A stretch of 64,000 nucleotides of DNA from Streptomyces violaceorubidus (GTDB taxonomy: Bacteria; Actinomycetota; Actinomycetes; Streptomycetales; Streptomycetaceae). The notes under the pieces are model-generated. The model was not told the origin of the DNA and did no database searches. It saw nothing but the letters and a program-made list of their open reading frames with translations. A program made the position numbers and the translations under genes. Of this stretch, positions 26,958 to 35,536 are shown one piece after another (position 1 is the stretch's first letter; the number at the start of each line of letters is the position of its first letter). The stretch is from positions 1 to 64,000 of the forward strand of contig NZ_JODM01000012.1 of the NCBI RefSeq assembly GCF_000717995.1. The letters are read 5' to 3'.

Positions 26958-28799
26958 TCACGGACGGAACCGCAGCACCTGCGGGTCGTGGTCGCTGATC
27001 TGGTCGTGGAACTCGGCGTTGACGTGCACGCTGTCGTAGGCGAGGTGGCCGCCGCGGCGGACCGACGGGCTGACCAGGATCTGGTCCAGCACCTGGCTGT
27101 TGCCCTGGTAGACGTACGAGTAGCGCTCGCTCCTCGGCAGCGACTTCACCGCCGACCACAGGGCGCCGCCGTCCTCCAGGAGGCGCGCGGTCTCGGAGAA
27201 CTCGAAGTCGTTGATGTCCCCGAGGGCGACGACGTCCGCGTTCTCCTGGGCGGCCAGGATCTCCTTGACGAAGGTGTTCACCACCGTCGCCTGCGCGTGG
27301 CGCTGGGTCTCCGAACCGCGCGACGGCGGCTGGTACTGCGCCGTCAGACCCTGGTCGCCGCCCTTGGAGTTGAAGTGGTTGGCGATGACGAAGACCGTCC
27401 GGCCGCGGAAGACGAACTCGCCCGCCAGCGGCTTGCGGCTGTCCTCCCAGGCCGGGTTCGCCGGGTCGACCCGGCCGGGGGAGAGGGTCAGCGCCGCCTT
27501 GCCGCGCGCCTTGCGCACCCCGGTCGCCGTGGTGGCGTCGCCGCCCGCCCGGTCGGTGAAGGAGACCCGCTCCGGGTTGAACAGGAACGCCTGGCGGATG
27601 TTGCCGCCGGGCTCGCCGCCGTCCGCCTTGTCCACCGGGTCGATGCCCCGCCACTCGTAACGCGGTCCGCCGGCCGCGACGATCGCGTCGATCAGCTTCC
27701 CGACCGTCTCGTCGGCCGTGACGGTGCCGTCGTCGGTGGCGCCGTTGTCGTCCTGGATCTCCTCCAGCGACACGATGTCGGGCGACTTCAGGTGGTGCAC
27801 GATCGTTTCGGCGTGCGCGGTGAAGGTGTCGTCCGACGGGTCGAGGTTCTCGACGTTGTACGTCGCCACCGCCAGCTCGCGCGCGTTCTGCGGGCGCGTC
27901 GACTCGCGCTCGGTGCCACCGCTCTCCAGAGCGCCGATCTCGCTCGCGACCAGCGTGTAGCCGCCGTACTGGTTGTAGTCCAGCGGCCCCGCGGTGGTGC
28001 CGGCGAGCGTGTCGCCCACGTCGGCGGCCGGGAAGTCGGCCGGCTTGCCCAGCGACTGGATCTGCAGCCGGCCGGTGTTCCCGGCGTCGTAGGAACCGTA
28101 GACCGTGCCGCCGCGGCGGTTCGGGTTCTCCCAGGGCTTCACCGTGACCCACAGCTCGGTGTACGGGTCCGAGGCGCCGACCACCCGGACGTCAAGGACC
28201 CGGACGTTCATGCCCTCCAGGGACTCGTAGTAGTCCAGGGCGTAGGCCCCCGGTCGCAGGGTCAGGCCGTTGACCGAGCCGTTCGCCGCGGCGTCGCCCT
28301 CGGGGGCGTACGCGGGCGGCACCGACCGGGCGGAGACGGTCGTCGGGGCCGGGAGGGCGTTGCCGCTCGAGACGACGGTGACCGCGGGGCGGGTGATCTC
28401 GGTCAGCGACTGGTTCCCCGAGGACGTACCGCCGGGGACGTACTCCGAGACCGTGCCGGAAACGGTGACCGCGTCGCCGACGGCGACCTCGGGGGCCTTG
28501 CTGGTGAAGACGAAGACGCCCTCACTGGTGGCCGGGTCCGCGTCCGGACGCGGGTCCTGGATCCAGAAGCCCTTGGAGGAGCCGTAGCCCCGGACGCCGG
28601 TGACGATGCCGGCCACGTCCGCGACCTGCCGGCCGGCGTACGGGGACAGCCGGGTGCTGCCCTGGATGTCATGGATCCGCACCGGGTCGGCCGCTGCCGG
28701 ACCGGCGTGCGCGGGCACGGTGAGGACGACGGTGGACGCCGCCGAGCAGACGGCGGCGACGGTGAGCGCGGCGAGGCGCGCGGAGGACTTGCTGGCCAA
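26958..28799 (-). CDS. Secreted endonuclease/exonuclease/phosphatase family nuclease
   Basis: 613 residues. A Sec signal peptide (SARLAALTVAAVCSAASTVV then PAHAG) precedes an OB-fold/lamin-like domain (residues 35-290) and an EEP catalytic domain (310-610) with VATYNVENLDP, SLEEIQDDNG, VIANHFNSKGGDQ, VALGDINDFEFSETA and DHDPQVLRF. This matches extracellular ExeM/NucH-type DNases. TTG 28797-28799 follows GGAGGG with six-base spacing, a better start than upstream codons. Likely used for scavenging DNA phosphate. Confidence 0.9.
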   Translation of the reverse strand: MASKSSARLAALTVAAVCSAASTVVLTVPAHAGPAAADPVRIHDIQGSTRLSPYAGRQVADVAGIVTGVRGYGSSKGFWIQDPRPDADPATSEGVFVFTSKAPEVAVGDAVTVSGTVSEYVPGGTSSGNQSLTEITRPAVTVVSSGNALPAPTTVSARSVPPAYAPEGDAAANGSVNGLTLRPGAYALDYYESLEGMNVRVLDVRVVGASDPYTELWVTVKPWENPNRRGGTVYGSYDAGNTGRLQIQSLGKPADFPAADVGDTLAGTTAGPLDYNQYGGYTLVASEIGALESGGTERESTRPQNARELAVATYNVENLDPSDDTFTAHAETIVHHLKSPDIVSLEEIQDDNGATDDGTVTADETVGKLIDAIVAAGGPRYEWRGIDPVDKADGGEPGGNIRQAFLFNPERVSFTDRAGGDATTATGVRKARGKAALTLSPGRVDPANPAWEDSRKPLAGEFVFRGRTVFVIANHFNSKGGDQGLTAQYQPPSRGSETQRHAQATVVNTFVKEILAAQENADVVALGDINDFEFSETARLLEDGGALWSAVKSLPRSERYSYVYQGNSQVLDQILVSPSVRRGGHLAYDSVHVNAEFHDQISDHDPQVLRFRP

Positions 28800-29112
28800 C
28801 GGGATCCCTCCGGGGACGTGACGTGGCGCCGGGACGAGGGTGGGACGCGAGGGACGCCGGGACGCATGGGCCTGGAGGAACACGTGTTTCCCCGGCCCGC
28901 CCCCCGCTTTCTACGCGCGTCAATCTCCTGCCTGGCCGCGCCGGTTGTCAAGGTTTCGGCCATGTACACCACCCGGCGGGGAGATGAACCGGGCGGCAGG
29001 GGACGAAACCCGTCTAGGCTGAGCAGTTGAGCCGTACACGGTCCGGACCACGCCCGGACGCGGCCGGATGCGGCCGTACGGTGGTCAAGAGGCGCGCGAG
29101 GAGAAACTTCCG
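28800..29112. other. Divergent intergenic region
   Basis: 313 bp between the secreted nuclease and the conserved unknown gene. On the minus strand a TTGACA box (complement at 28946-28951) could be a -35 for the nuclease. On the plus strand TAGGCT (29015-29020) could be a -10 for the gene at 29113, without a convincing -35. Nothing else is evident. Confidence 0.35.
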
Positions 29113-30540
29113 ATGTCAGACAGCTCCACCCTGCCGCCCGCACGGCTGCGCCCCGAAGCGGACCTGGCCCGCGACGCGCTGTCCGCGCCGGTGCTCGCCC
29201 GGGCCGCGCGACTGGCCCGCTGGGCCGGCCCCGACACCCGCGTCGACGCCGGGGGCGGGCTCGTCGAGGAGCAACTGCCGGCGGCGGCCGAGCAGCTCGG
29301 GCTGAGCGGGGACGACGCCGCCGCGTACGCGAGCGAGGCCTGGCGGATCGCCGTGGACACCGGGCTCGTCGAGATCACCGACGAGGAGGCGGGCACCGTG
29401 GCCGCGGGCGAGGACCTCGCCCTGCTCACCGGCGGCTCCCCCCAGGACGTGCTCGGGATCTGGCTCACCGCCCTGGAGGCCGTGCTCGCCGACGCGAGCG
29501 TGCCCGACCTCGACGACCTGGTCGACGCGATGGCCGAGGGCGGCGAGGTCGACCTGTCCTCCCTCGACTGGGACCCCGACGCCGAGTCCGAGTTCCTCGA
29601 CGGCGTGCTCGGCAACCTCTACCTGCTCACCGTCGGCGAGGACGGACCCGGCGACGCCCCGGTGCCGCTGCCCGCGCTGGCCGCCTCGGTGATCGTGCCC
29701 AGCGACATGAGCGAGCCCAGCAACGAGGTGCTGGAGCAGGTGTCGGACGCGATGATGCGCCTGGACGACCAGTTCCGGCTCCTCGAACCGGTCGGCCTCG
29801 TCGAGTACCAGCCGGTCGACGAGGCGCTCATGGCCGACGCCGACGAGGAGCCCGCCGCCCCCGTCGACGAGGCCGACGTCACCCGCTACGGCATGGTGCG
29901 GCTCACCCCGCTCGGACTGTACGGACTGCGCGCCCGGCTCCTGGACGCCGGCTTCGAGGCCCCCGCCGTCGGCGACCTCGCCGACAAGGGCGCCGACGCG
30001 CTGCTCGACGGCACCGCGTCCTTCCCGCCCGCCGCGGCCCACGCCGAGACCGAGCGGTGGCTGGGCGGGCGGAGCCCGCTCGACGCCGCCCGCGAACTGC
30101 TCGCGGCGGCCCGGGGCCTCGACGCCGGCGCGCCGCTGCGCCGGTTGCGCTGCCAGCAGGCGCTCTCCCTGGTCGGCGCGGAGGCCGAGCCCGCCCTGCG
30201 CGATGTCCTCGACGACGCCGAACTGGGCGGCCTGGCCCGGGTCTGGCTCACCGAGCACGGGGCCCGGGACGTGCCCGCGCCCTCGCAGGACATGGTCTTC
30301 TGGCTGACCATCGACACCGTCGCCGCGCAACTGGCCGCCGAGGGCAACTCCGAGGAACTGCGCGCCCTGGTGGAGGACCTCGCCCGCCAGCACAGCGGCT
30401 TCTTCGACACGGTCTGGCGGGTCGAGCACCCGGCCACGCCGGACGTCCTGGAGGCGATGGGGCGGCTGCACCCCGACAAGAAGGTCGCCAAGGAGGCCCG
30501 CAAGGCGGCGTTCAAGGCACGCTCCCAGCAGGGCGGCTGA
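29113..30540 (+). CDS. Conserved Streptomyces protein of unknown function
   Basis: 475 residues, acidic and soluble. GAGGAGAAAC precedes ATG 29113. The sequence is helix-rich: an N-terminal part with ARDALSAPVLARAARLARW, a middle part with WLTALEAVLADASVPDLDDL, and a C-terminal ARM/HEAT-like part (REALQ-type repeats such as RRLRCQQALSLVGAEAEPAL). It ends in KKVAKEARKAAFKARSQQGG, a basic tail like that found in many nucleic-acid-associated proteins. No catalytic motif recognised. Confidence 0.75.
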   Translation: MSDSSTLPPARLRPEADLARDALSAPVLARAARLARWAGPDTRVDAGGGLVEEQLPAAAEQLGLSGDDAAAYASEAWRIAVDTGLVEITDEEAGTVAAGEDLALLTGGSPQDVLGIWLTALEAVLADASVPDLDDLVDAMAEGGEVDLSSLDWDPDAESEFLDGVLGNLYLLTVGEDGPGDAPVPLPALAASVIVPSDMSEPSNEVLEQVSDAMMRLDDQFRLLEPVGLVEYQPVDEALMADADEEPAAPVDEADVTRYGMVRLTPLGLYGLRARLLDAGFEAPAVGDLADKGADALLDGTASFPPAAAHAETERWLGGRSPLDAARELLAAARGLDAGAPLRRLRCQQALSLVGAEAEPALRDVLDDAELGGLARVWLTEHGARDVPAPSQDMVFWLTIDTVAAQLAAEGNSEELRALVEDLARQHSGFFDTVWRVEHPATPDVLEAMGRLHPDKKVAKEARKAAFKARSQQGG

Positions 30541-30603
30541 GCCCCCGGCGGGCGCCCCGCCGACGCGAGCGCGAGCGACGGCCGTGCGGGAGAGTCTCCG
30601 CCC

Positions 30604-30648
30604 GTTCAACTGCCGTTCAGGAGGCGACGGGACTCCCGTTCAGCAGCG
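30604..30648 (+). promoter_or_regulatory. PHO box (PhoP direct repeats) upstream of the PhoX-like phosphatase
   Basis: GTTCAACTGCC at 30604 and GTTCAGGAGGC at 30615 are exactly 11 bp apart, followed by a degenerate unit and GTTCAGCAGCG at 30638. Streptomyces PhoP binds tandem 11-nt direct repeats with a GTTCA core, so this is strong support for phosphate control of the gene starting at 30717. Confidence 0.7.
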
Positions 30649-30716
30649 GGCGGAACCGTGACGCCGGACCGAGGTCCGCCACCCTCCACGGCTCGCCCAC
30701 CGTCACAGGAGACACC

Positions 30717-32186
30717 ATGTCGCTCACCCGCAGGGACTTCGCCAGCCGATCCGCGCTCACCGGCGCAGGGGTCGTGCTGGCGGGCAGCGTCGGCGCCCTC
30801 GCCACCGCGCCCAACGCCCTCGCGTCCACGGACACCGACAGCGCGGGGGAGGAGCGCGGTCACGGCCACGAGGGACACGACGACCACGGCGGAGTCGGCT
30901 ACGGGCCGCTGCTCCCCGACCCGGACGGCATCCTCGCCCTGCCCGCCGGCTTCCGGTACGAGATCATCACCTACTCCGGCCGGACCAAGCTGGAGTCCGG
31001 CGAGTACACCCCGTCCAACCACGACGGCACCGCCGCCTTCGACGGCCCGCGCGGCGCCACCCTCCTCGTCAACAACCACGAACTCGCCGGCCACCGTGAC
31101 AACTGGCCGCACCCCGTCCCGCTCGCCGAGGGCCTCGTCTACGACCCCGCCGCCGCCGGCGGCTGCACCGTCGTCGAGGTCCGCCGCGGCGGCCACGTCG
31201 CCGAGTGGGTCGGCATCGCCGGCACCGCCACCAACTGCGCGGGCGGCAGCACCCCGTGGGGCACCTGGCTGACCTGCGAGGAGACCGAGGACAAGGCCGG
31301 CAAGAACGGCCTGACCAAGGACCACGGCTACGTCTTCGAGGTCGACCCCGAGGACCGCCGGGCCAACCGCGACCCCAAGCCGATCAAGGCGCTCGGCCGC
31401 TACGCCCACGAGGCCGTCGTCATCGACCCCAAGCGCGGCCACGCCTACCTCACCGAGGACGCCTCGGGCCCCAACGGCCTCCTGTACCGCTGGACCCCGC
31501 CGGAGCACTTCCGGCACGGCCGCGGCCGGCTGCGCACCCTCGCCGACGACGCCGGGGTCCTCCAGGCCTTCAAGTGCTTCGACTCCGGCGGCAAGTTCGT
31601 CGACGACCTCTCCCGCGCCACCAGGACCGGCACCGTCTACGGCGTCGACTGGGTCGACGTCCCCGACCGCGACGCGAAGACCACCTCCGTGCGCAAGCAG
31701 TTCGCCACCGGTGAGGTCACCCGCGCGCGCAAGCTGGAGGGCATGTGGTGGGCCGACGGCGGCACCTACATCGTCTCCTCCTACGCCCGTGACGAGAGCC
31801 CCGGCCGCCCGCACGACGGCCAGGTCTGGTTCTACGACCCCAAGCGCCGCACCCTCACCCTGAAGGTCCTGCTCGGCGTCAACGCCGACCCGTCCGCCGA
31901 CGGCGCCTTCGACGGCCCCGACAACATCACCGTCTCCCCCTACGGCGGCCTGGTCATCGCCGAGGACGGCGAGGGCGTGCAGCACCTGTTCGGCGCCACC
32001 GACAGCGGCCGCACCTACCCCATCGCCCGCAACGAACTGAACCTCGGCACCGCGGACGAGCCCGAGTACAGCGAGTTCACCGGCGTCACCTTCTCGCCCG
32101 ACGGCCGGACCCTCTACGCCAACATCCAGACGCCGGGCATCATGCTGGCGATCACGGGGCCGTGGAAGCGCCAGAAGCGTGGTTGA
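30717..32186 (+). CDS. PhoX/DUF839-type secreted alkaline phosphatase
   Basis: 489 residues. A twin-arginine signal (MSLTRRDFASRSALTGAGVV) is followed by a His/Asp-rich linker (GHGHEGHDDHGG) and a DUF839 beta-propeller. Family elements include LLVNNHELAGHRDN, WGTWLTCEETEDKAG, LGRYAHEAVVIDP and GPDNITVSPYGGLVIAEDGE. PhoX phosphatases are Ca/Fe enzymes exported folded by Tat that release phosphate from organic esters. Upstream PHO box fits phosphate starvation control. Confidence 0.9.
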   Translation: MSLTRRDFASRSALTGAGVVLAGSVGALATAPNALASTDTDSAGEERGHGHEGHDDHGGVGYGPLLPDPDGILALPAGFRYEIITYSGRTKLESGEYTPSNHDGTAAFDGPRGATLLVNNHELAGHRDNWPHPVPLAEGLVYDPAAAGGCTVVEVRRGGHVAEWVGIAGTATNCAGGSTPWGTWLTCEETEDKAGKNGLTKDHGYVFEVDPEDRRANRDPKPIKALGRYAHEAVVIDPKRGHAYLTEDASGPNGLLYRWTPPEHFRHGRGRLRTLADDAGVLQAFKCFDSGGKFVDDLSRATRTGTVYGVDWVDVPDRDAKTTSVRKQFATGEVTRARKLEGMWWADGGTYIVSSYARDESPGRPHDGQVWFYDPKRRTLTLKVLLGVNADPSADGAFDGPDNITVSPYGGLVIAEDGEGVQHLFGATDSGRTYPIARNELNLGTADEPEYSEFTGVTFSPDGRTLYANIQTPGIMLAITGPWKRQKRG

Positions 32187-32257
32187 TCAATTCGGTCGCC
32201 CGCACGACGACCGCCCTTCTGGAGTGCTGAAGGTCCACTCGTAACCTCCCGGTGCGC

Positions 32258-32303
32258 GGGCGGCGGCCACTTCTTCTCTCCGAAGAACCCTATGCCGCCG
32301 CCC
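32258..32303 (+). terminator. Two-tier GC-rich hairpin after the PhoX gene
   Basis: GGGCGGCGGC (32258-32267) pairs perfectly with GCCGCCGCCC (32294-32303); inside, TTCTTC (32271-32276) pairs with GAAGAA (32282-32287). It may end the phosphatase transcript or be the 5' part of the structured RNA that begins 11 bases later. A smaller CGGTCG/CGACCG hairpin lies at 32193-32213. Confidence 0.6.
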
Positions 32304-32313
32304 TCTTGATCTC

Positions 32314-32493
32314 GGGAGGCCCGGCAGCCGAGGGGTGCCCGGTGCGCAGGCAGCGGATACTTCCTCGAATCGGACGGTTGCGGGTTCGAATCCCGTCATC
32401 GACTTCGGGTCGGTGCAGCTCAATTCGGCAGAGCATCCGACTGTTTCCGTCGCCGATTCCGACCTCGGGCACCCTTCTGCTGCCGTGTCTCCC
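32314..32493 (+). ncRNA. Circularly permuted tRNA-Asn(GTT)-like RNA, possibly a bacterial Y RNA (YrlA-type)
   Basis: A 3' tRNA half comes first (32368-32403: anticodon-stem strand TCGGA, T-arm GCGGG-TTCGAAT-CCCGT, acceptor strand CATCGAC), then the loop TTCGG, then a 5' half (32409-32445: acceptor strand GTCGGTG, D-arm GCTC-GAGC, anticodon strand TCCGA and CTGTT). Joined across the anticodon loop they make a complete tRNA-Asn cloverleaf with anticodon GTT. The flanks pair: 32349-32357 with 32446-32454, and 32314-32340 with 32467-32493 (23 Watson-Crick, 2 G-U, 2 mismatches). Bacterial Y RNAs have just such a tRNA-like module closed at the acceptor end on a long protein-binding helix. No Ro60/TROVE gene is in the window. 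A genuine permuted tRNA gene is the alternative. Confidence 0.7.
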
Positions 32494-32602
32494 TCGAAGA
32501 CGTTCGAGGAGGCGGGGCGGGACGCCGACTGGCCCTGGGAGGACCGTACCGAGCGCTCGCGGTAGGGTGCCCGGAAGGTTGCCCGCTGTGCAGGGAGGGG
32601 CT

Positions 32603-33163
32603 GTGGCGCAGGTCAGGCCCATGCGGGCGGATGCGCGGCGTAACCGTGAGCGGTTGCTGGCGGTGGCGGCGGAGGCGTTCGCCGAGCACGGTGAGGGTGC
32701 CTCCCTGGACGACATCGCCCGGCGTGCCGGGGTGGGGGCCGGCACCCTGTACCGGCACTTCCCGACGCGGCAGGCGCTGCTGGAGGCCGCCTACCTCGAA
32801 CGGGTCGAGGCGATCGCGGCCCGCGCCGACGTGATCGCGGCGGTGCGGGCGCCGGGCGCGGCGCTCCTGGCCTGGCTCGACGAGCTGGCCGTCGGGATGC
32901 TCCAGGTGCGCGGACTCAAGGCGCTGCTCGGTACGGCCGTCACCGGCGGCGGACCCGCGTGCGGCGACTGCGTGCGCGGGGCGGCGACCCGGCTGGTACG
33001 GGCCGCGCAGGAGGCCGGCGCGCTGCGGCCGGACGTCGAGCCGGTCGAGGTGCTGCGGCTGCTGCACGGGGTGGTGACGGCGGCCGAGGCGGCCGACGAG
33101 GTGGACGGGACGACCGTGCGCCGGTACCTGTCGCTGCTCATGGAGGGTCTGGCGAGGCCGTAG
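32603..33163 (+). CDS. TetR-family transcriptional regulator
   Basis: 186 residues. HTH: GASLDDIARRAGVGAGTLYRHFPTR, quoted in parts as ASLDDIARRAGVGAGTLYR near residue 36. C-terminal domain resembles SbtR-like (TetR_C_11) regulators: LLGTAVTGGGPACGDCVRGA. GTG 32603 follows GGGAGGGG; a longer upstream frame would run through the tRNA-like RNA and is rejected. Target unknown. Confidence 0.85.
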   Translation: MAQVRPMRADARRNRERLLAVAAEAFAEHGEGASLDDIARRAGVGAGTLYRHFPTRQALLEAAYLERVEAIAARADVIAAVRAPGAALLAWLDELAVGMLQVRGLKALLGTAVTGGGPACGDCVRGAATRLVRAAQEAGALRPDVEPVEVLRLLHGVVTAAEAADEVDGTTVRRYLSLLMEGLARP

Positions 33164-33194
33164 GGCCGCCACCCGCGGGACGGGCGGCGGCCCT
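33162..33194. terminator. Bidirectional terminator between TetR and TerD genes
   Basis: AGGGCCGCC (33162-33170) pairs with GGCGGCCCT (33186-33194). It lies between the convergent TetR stop and the TerD stop. Confidence 0.75.
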
Positions 33195-33211
33195 TCTCGA
33201 CGTGCGGGCGC

Positions 33212-34429
33212 CTACAGGGCCTGCGCGGCCGGCTTCACCATGCCGCGGACCGTGCGGGACTTGACGAAGTCGCCCATGGCCGTCATCTCCCACTCGCCGG
33301 AGTACTGGCGGATCAGCTTCGCCATCATCACGCCGGTCTGCGGCTCGGCGCTGGTGAGGTCGAAGCGGACCAGCTCCTCGCCGCTCGCGGCGTCGATGAG
33401 GCGGCAGTACGCCTTGGCGACCTCGGTGAACTTCTGGCCCGAGAACGAGTTCACCGTGAAGACCAGGCCGCTGACCTCCTGCGGGAGCCGCCCGAGGTCC
33501 ACGACGATCACCTCGTCGTCACCGCCACCCTCTCCGGTCAGGTTGTCGCCGGAGTGCTTGATCGCGCCGTTCACGATCGAGAGCTTGCCGAAGTAGCAGC
33601 TGTCGATGTGGTTGCGCTGGGGGCCGTAGGCGATGACGGACGCGTCCAGGTCGATGTCCTTGCCGCGGTACGCCGGCTCCCAGCCGAGGCCCATCTTGAC
33701 CTGGGAGAGGACCGGTCGGCCACCCTTGACGAGGGACACCGTCTGGTTCTTCTGGAGGCTGACCCGGCCCTTGTCGAGGTTGATCTTGCCGGTGCCCGGG
33801 GCGGGCGCGGGCGGTGCGGCGGGCGGTGCGGGCGGCGCGGCGGGCATCGTGGGCGCCGCGGCGGGCGGGGGCGGGGGCGTGGCCGTCCGGGGCTGCGGCG
33901 CGGCCGCCGGCTGGACCGGGGCCGCCGGTTCCTCCACCGTGACGCCGAAGTCGGTCGCGATGCCCGCCAGGCCGTTGGCGTAGCCCTGGCCCACGGCGCG
34001 GGCCTTCCAGGCGCCGTTGCGCAGGTAGACCTCGACGATCACCAGGGCGGTCTCGGTGCCGAGCTGCGGGGGCGTGAAGCTGGCGAGCACGGAGTTGTCG
34101 TCCGCGTTGCGGATGGTGGCGGTCGGCTCGATGCCCTGGAAGGTCTGGCCGGCGGCGTCCGGGCTGGCGGTGACGACGATCTTCTCGATGCCCGGCGGGA
34201 CGGCGGTGGTGTCCACCACGATCGCGTCCGGGGCCGCACCGCCGCCGGAGCGGTAGGTCACGCCCTGGCCGGTGGGCTGGTTGTAGAAGATGAAGTCGTC
34301 GTCGGAGCGCACCTTGCCGTCGGCGGTGAGCAGCAGGCCCGATACGTCGAGCCGCACGGGCGCGGCGACGTCCACCGTCACGCGGGCGGCGGAGAGGGGG
34401 ATGTTCGAGCCGGGGGTCATAGCTGTCAT
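33212..34429 (-). CDS. Double TerD-domain protein (tellurium-resistance family)
   Basis: 405 residues with two TerD domains joined by a Pro/Ala linker (about residues 165-215, PPPPPAAAPTMPAAPPAPPA). The first domain has DSSGLLL-type sequence and DDDFIFYNQPTGQGVTYRSGG; the second has YGPQRNHIDSCYFGKLSI and SGDNLTGEGGGDDEVIVVDL, including the acidic Ca-binding region. TerD proteins bind calcium and take part in stress and phage-defence phenotypes in other bacteria. ATG 34427 or ATG 34418 could be the start; neither has a good ribosome site. Confidence 0.85.
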   Translation of the reverse strand: MTAMTPGSNIPLSAARVTVDVAAPVRLDVSGLLLTADGKVRSDDDFIFYNQPTGQGVTYRSGGGAAPDAIVVDTTAVPPGIEKIVVTASPDAAGQTFQGIEPTATIRNADDNSVLASFTPPQLGTETALVIVEVYLRNGAWKARAVGQGYANGLAGIATDFGVTVEEPAAPVQPAAAPQPRTATPPPPPAAAPTMPAAPPAPPAAPPAPAPGTGKINLDKGRVSLQKNQTVSLVKGGRPVLSQVKMGLGWEPAYRGKDIDLDASVIAYGPQRNHIDSCYFGKLSIVNGAIKHSGDNLTGEGGGDDEVIVVDLGRLPQEVSGLVFTVNSFSGQKFTEVAKAYCRLIDAASGEELVRFDLTSAEPQTGVMMAKLIRQYSGEWEMTAMGDFVKSRTVRGMVKPAAQAL

Positions 34430-34488
34430 GCCGGGTGAACGAGCGGGGGCGTTTTACCGTTCCCTTACCCGGGAGCCAATTGGGTCGA

Positions 34489-34538
34489 GGGCGGGTGGGG
34501 CGGCGGTCTCGGGGCTCTGGCCCCCGCCGCCCCCGCCC
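34489..34538. terminator. GC-rich hairpin terminating the polyol operon
   Basis: A G-rich arm (34489-34506, GGGCGGGTGGGGCGGCGG) faces a C-rich arm (34521-34538). It lies between the dehydrogenase stop at 34547 and the TerD start, consistent with termination of the minus-strand operon. Confidence 0.6.
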
Positions 34539-34546
34539 GTTTCCCG

Positions 34547-35536
34547 TTACGGCACGACCACGATCTTGCGGCCCACGCCCGCCGCGAACTGCTCCAGGGC
34601 CTGGGGGTAGCGGGCCAGTTCGACGCGGTCGCTGATGAAGACGTCCGGGTCGAGGACGCCGTTCGCGAACAGCTCCGCCGCGCGCTCGTAGCTGTGGAGG
34701 ACCGCCATGGAGCCGGTGATGGTGATCTCCTGGTTGTAGATGCGGTACGGGTCGATCTGGACGCGCGTCGCGTAGTCGGCGACGCCGAACTGGAGGAAGG
34801 TGCCGGCCTTGGCCACCCGGTCCAGGCCGTCCTGGATCGCCGCCGCGTTGCCGGTGGCGTCGATGACCAGGTCCCAGCCCTGGGGGCGGTCCAGCTCGTC
34901 GGGGGTGGCGGCCGAGGCCGAGACGCCGAGGCCGCGGGCCGTCTCCAGGCGGGCCGGGTTGAGGTCGACCATGTCGACGCTGGCCGCGCCGGTGCGCTTG
35001 GCCAGCTCCAGCATCATCAGGCCCATGGTGCCGGAGCCGTAGATCAGGACGTGGGCGCCGAGTCGGGACTGGAGGACGTCGTAGCCGCGGACGGCGCAGG
35101 AGAGCGGCTCGATCAGGGCCGCGTCCTGGGTGCGGACGTGCTCGGGGAGCTTCACGCAGTTCGCGACCGGCGCCACCGCGTACTGGGCCGCGCCGCCCGC
35201 CGTCGTCACGCCGATGGCCGCCCAGCGTTCGCAGAGGTTGTTGTGACCGGTGCGGCAGTAGCGGCACTCGTAGCAGTAGAGGGAGGGGTCGACGGCCACC
35301 TGGTCGCCGACCGCCACCTCCGTGACCTGGGCGCCGACGCCGACCACCGCGCCCGCGAACTCGTGACCCGGCACGATCGGGAGCTTGGGCGCGAACTCGC
35401 CCTGGAGGATGTGCAGGTCGGTGCCGCACAGGCCGCAGGCGGCGACCTCGACGACGACCTCGCGCGGCCCTGGCGTCGGGTCGGGGACCTCGGTGACGAC
35501 GGCGCGGCCCACGGACTCGATGACGGCGGCCTTCAT
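34547..35536 (-). CDS. Zinc-dependent alcohol/polyol dehydrogenase
   Basis: 329 residues, medium-chain dehydrogenase. Catalytic zinc motif ACGLCGTDLHILQG then PGHEFAGAVVGVG; structural zinc cysteines C-x2-C-x2-C-x7-C in YCYECRYCRTGHNNLC; NAD-binding fold VLIYGSGTMGLMMLELAKR near residue 165. It ends the operon behind two permeases and a binding protein and probably oxidises the imported sugar alcohol (sorbitol, mannitol or arabitol type). Overlaps the upstream permease by four bases. Confidence 0.88.
   Translation of the reverse strand: MKAAVIESVGRAVVTEVPDPTPGPREVVVEVAACGLCGTDLHILQGEFAPKLPIVPGHEFAGAVVGVGAQVTEVAVGDQVAVDPSLYCYECRYCRTGHNNLCERWAAIGVTTAGGAAQYAVAPVANCVKLPEHVRTQDAALIEPLSCAVRGYDVLQSRLGAHVLIYGSGTMGLMMLELAKRTGAASVDMVDLNPARLETARGLGVSASAATPDELDRPQGWDLVIDATGNAAAIQDGLDRVAKAGTFLQFGVADYATRVQIDPYRIYNQEITITGSMAVLHSYERAAELFANGVLDPDVFISDRVELARYPQALEQFAAGVGRKIVVVP

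Noticed and set aside
32187..32423. Open frame on the minus strand containing MTGFEPATVR
   Set aside because: This is a translation of the T-arm of the tRNA-like RNA. Such peptides are a well-known false call over tRNA genes.
32187..32602. Permuted group I intron flanking the tRNA halves
   Set aside because: A split anticodon loop invites this idea, but I could not find group I core strands (P7-type sequences) or a pairing that would form P1 with the 5' half. The flanks instead pair with each other.
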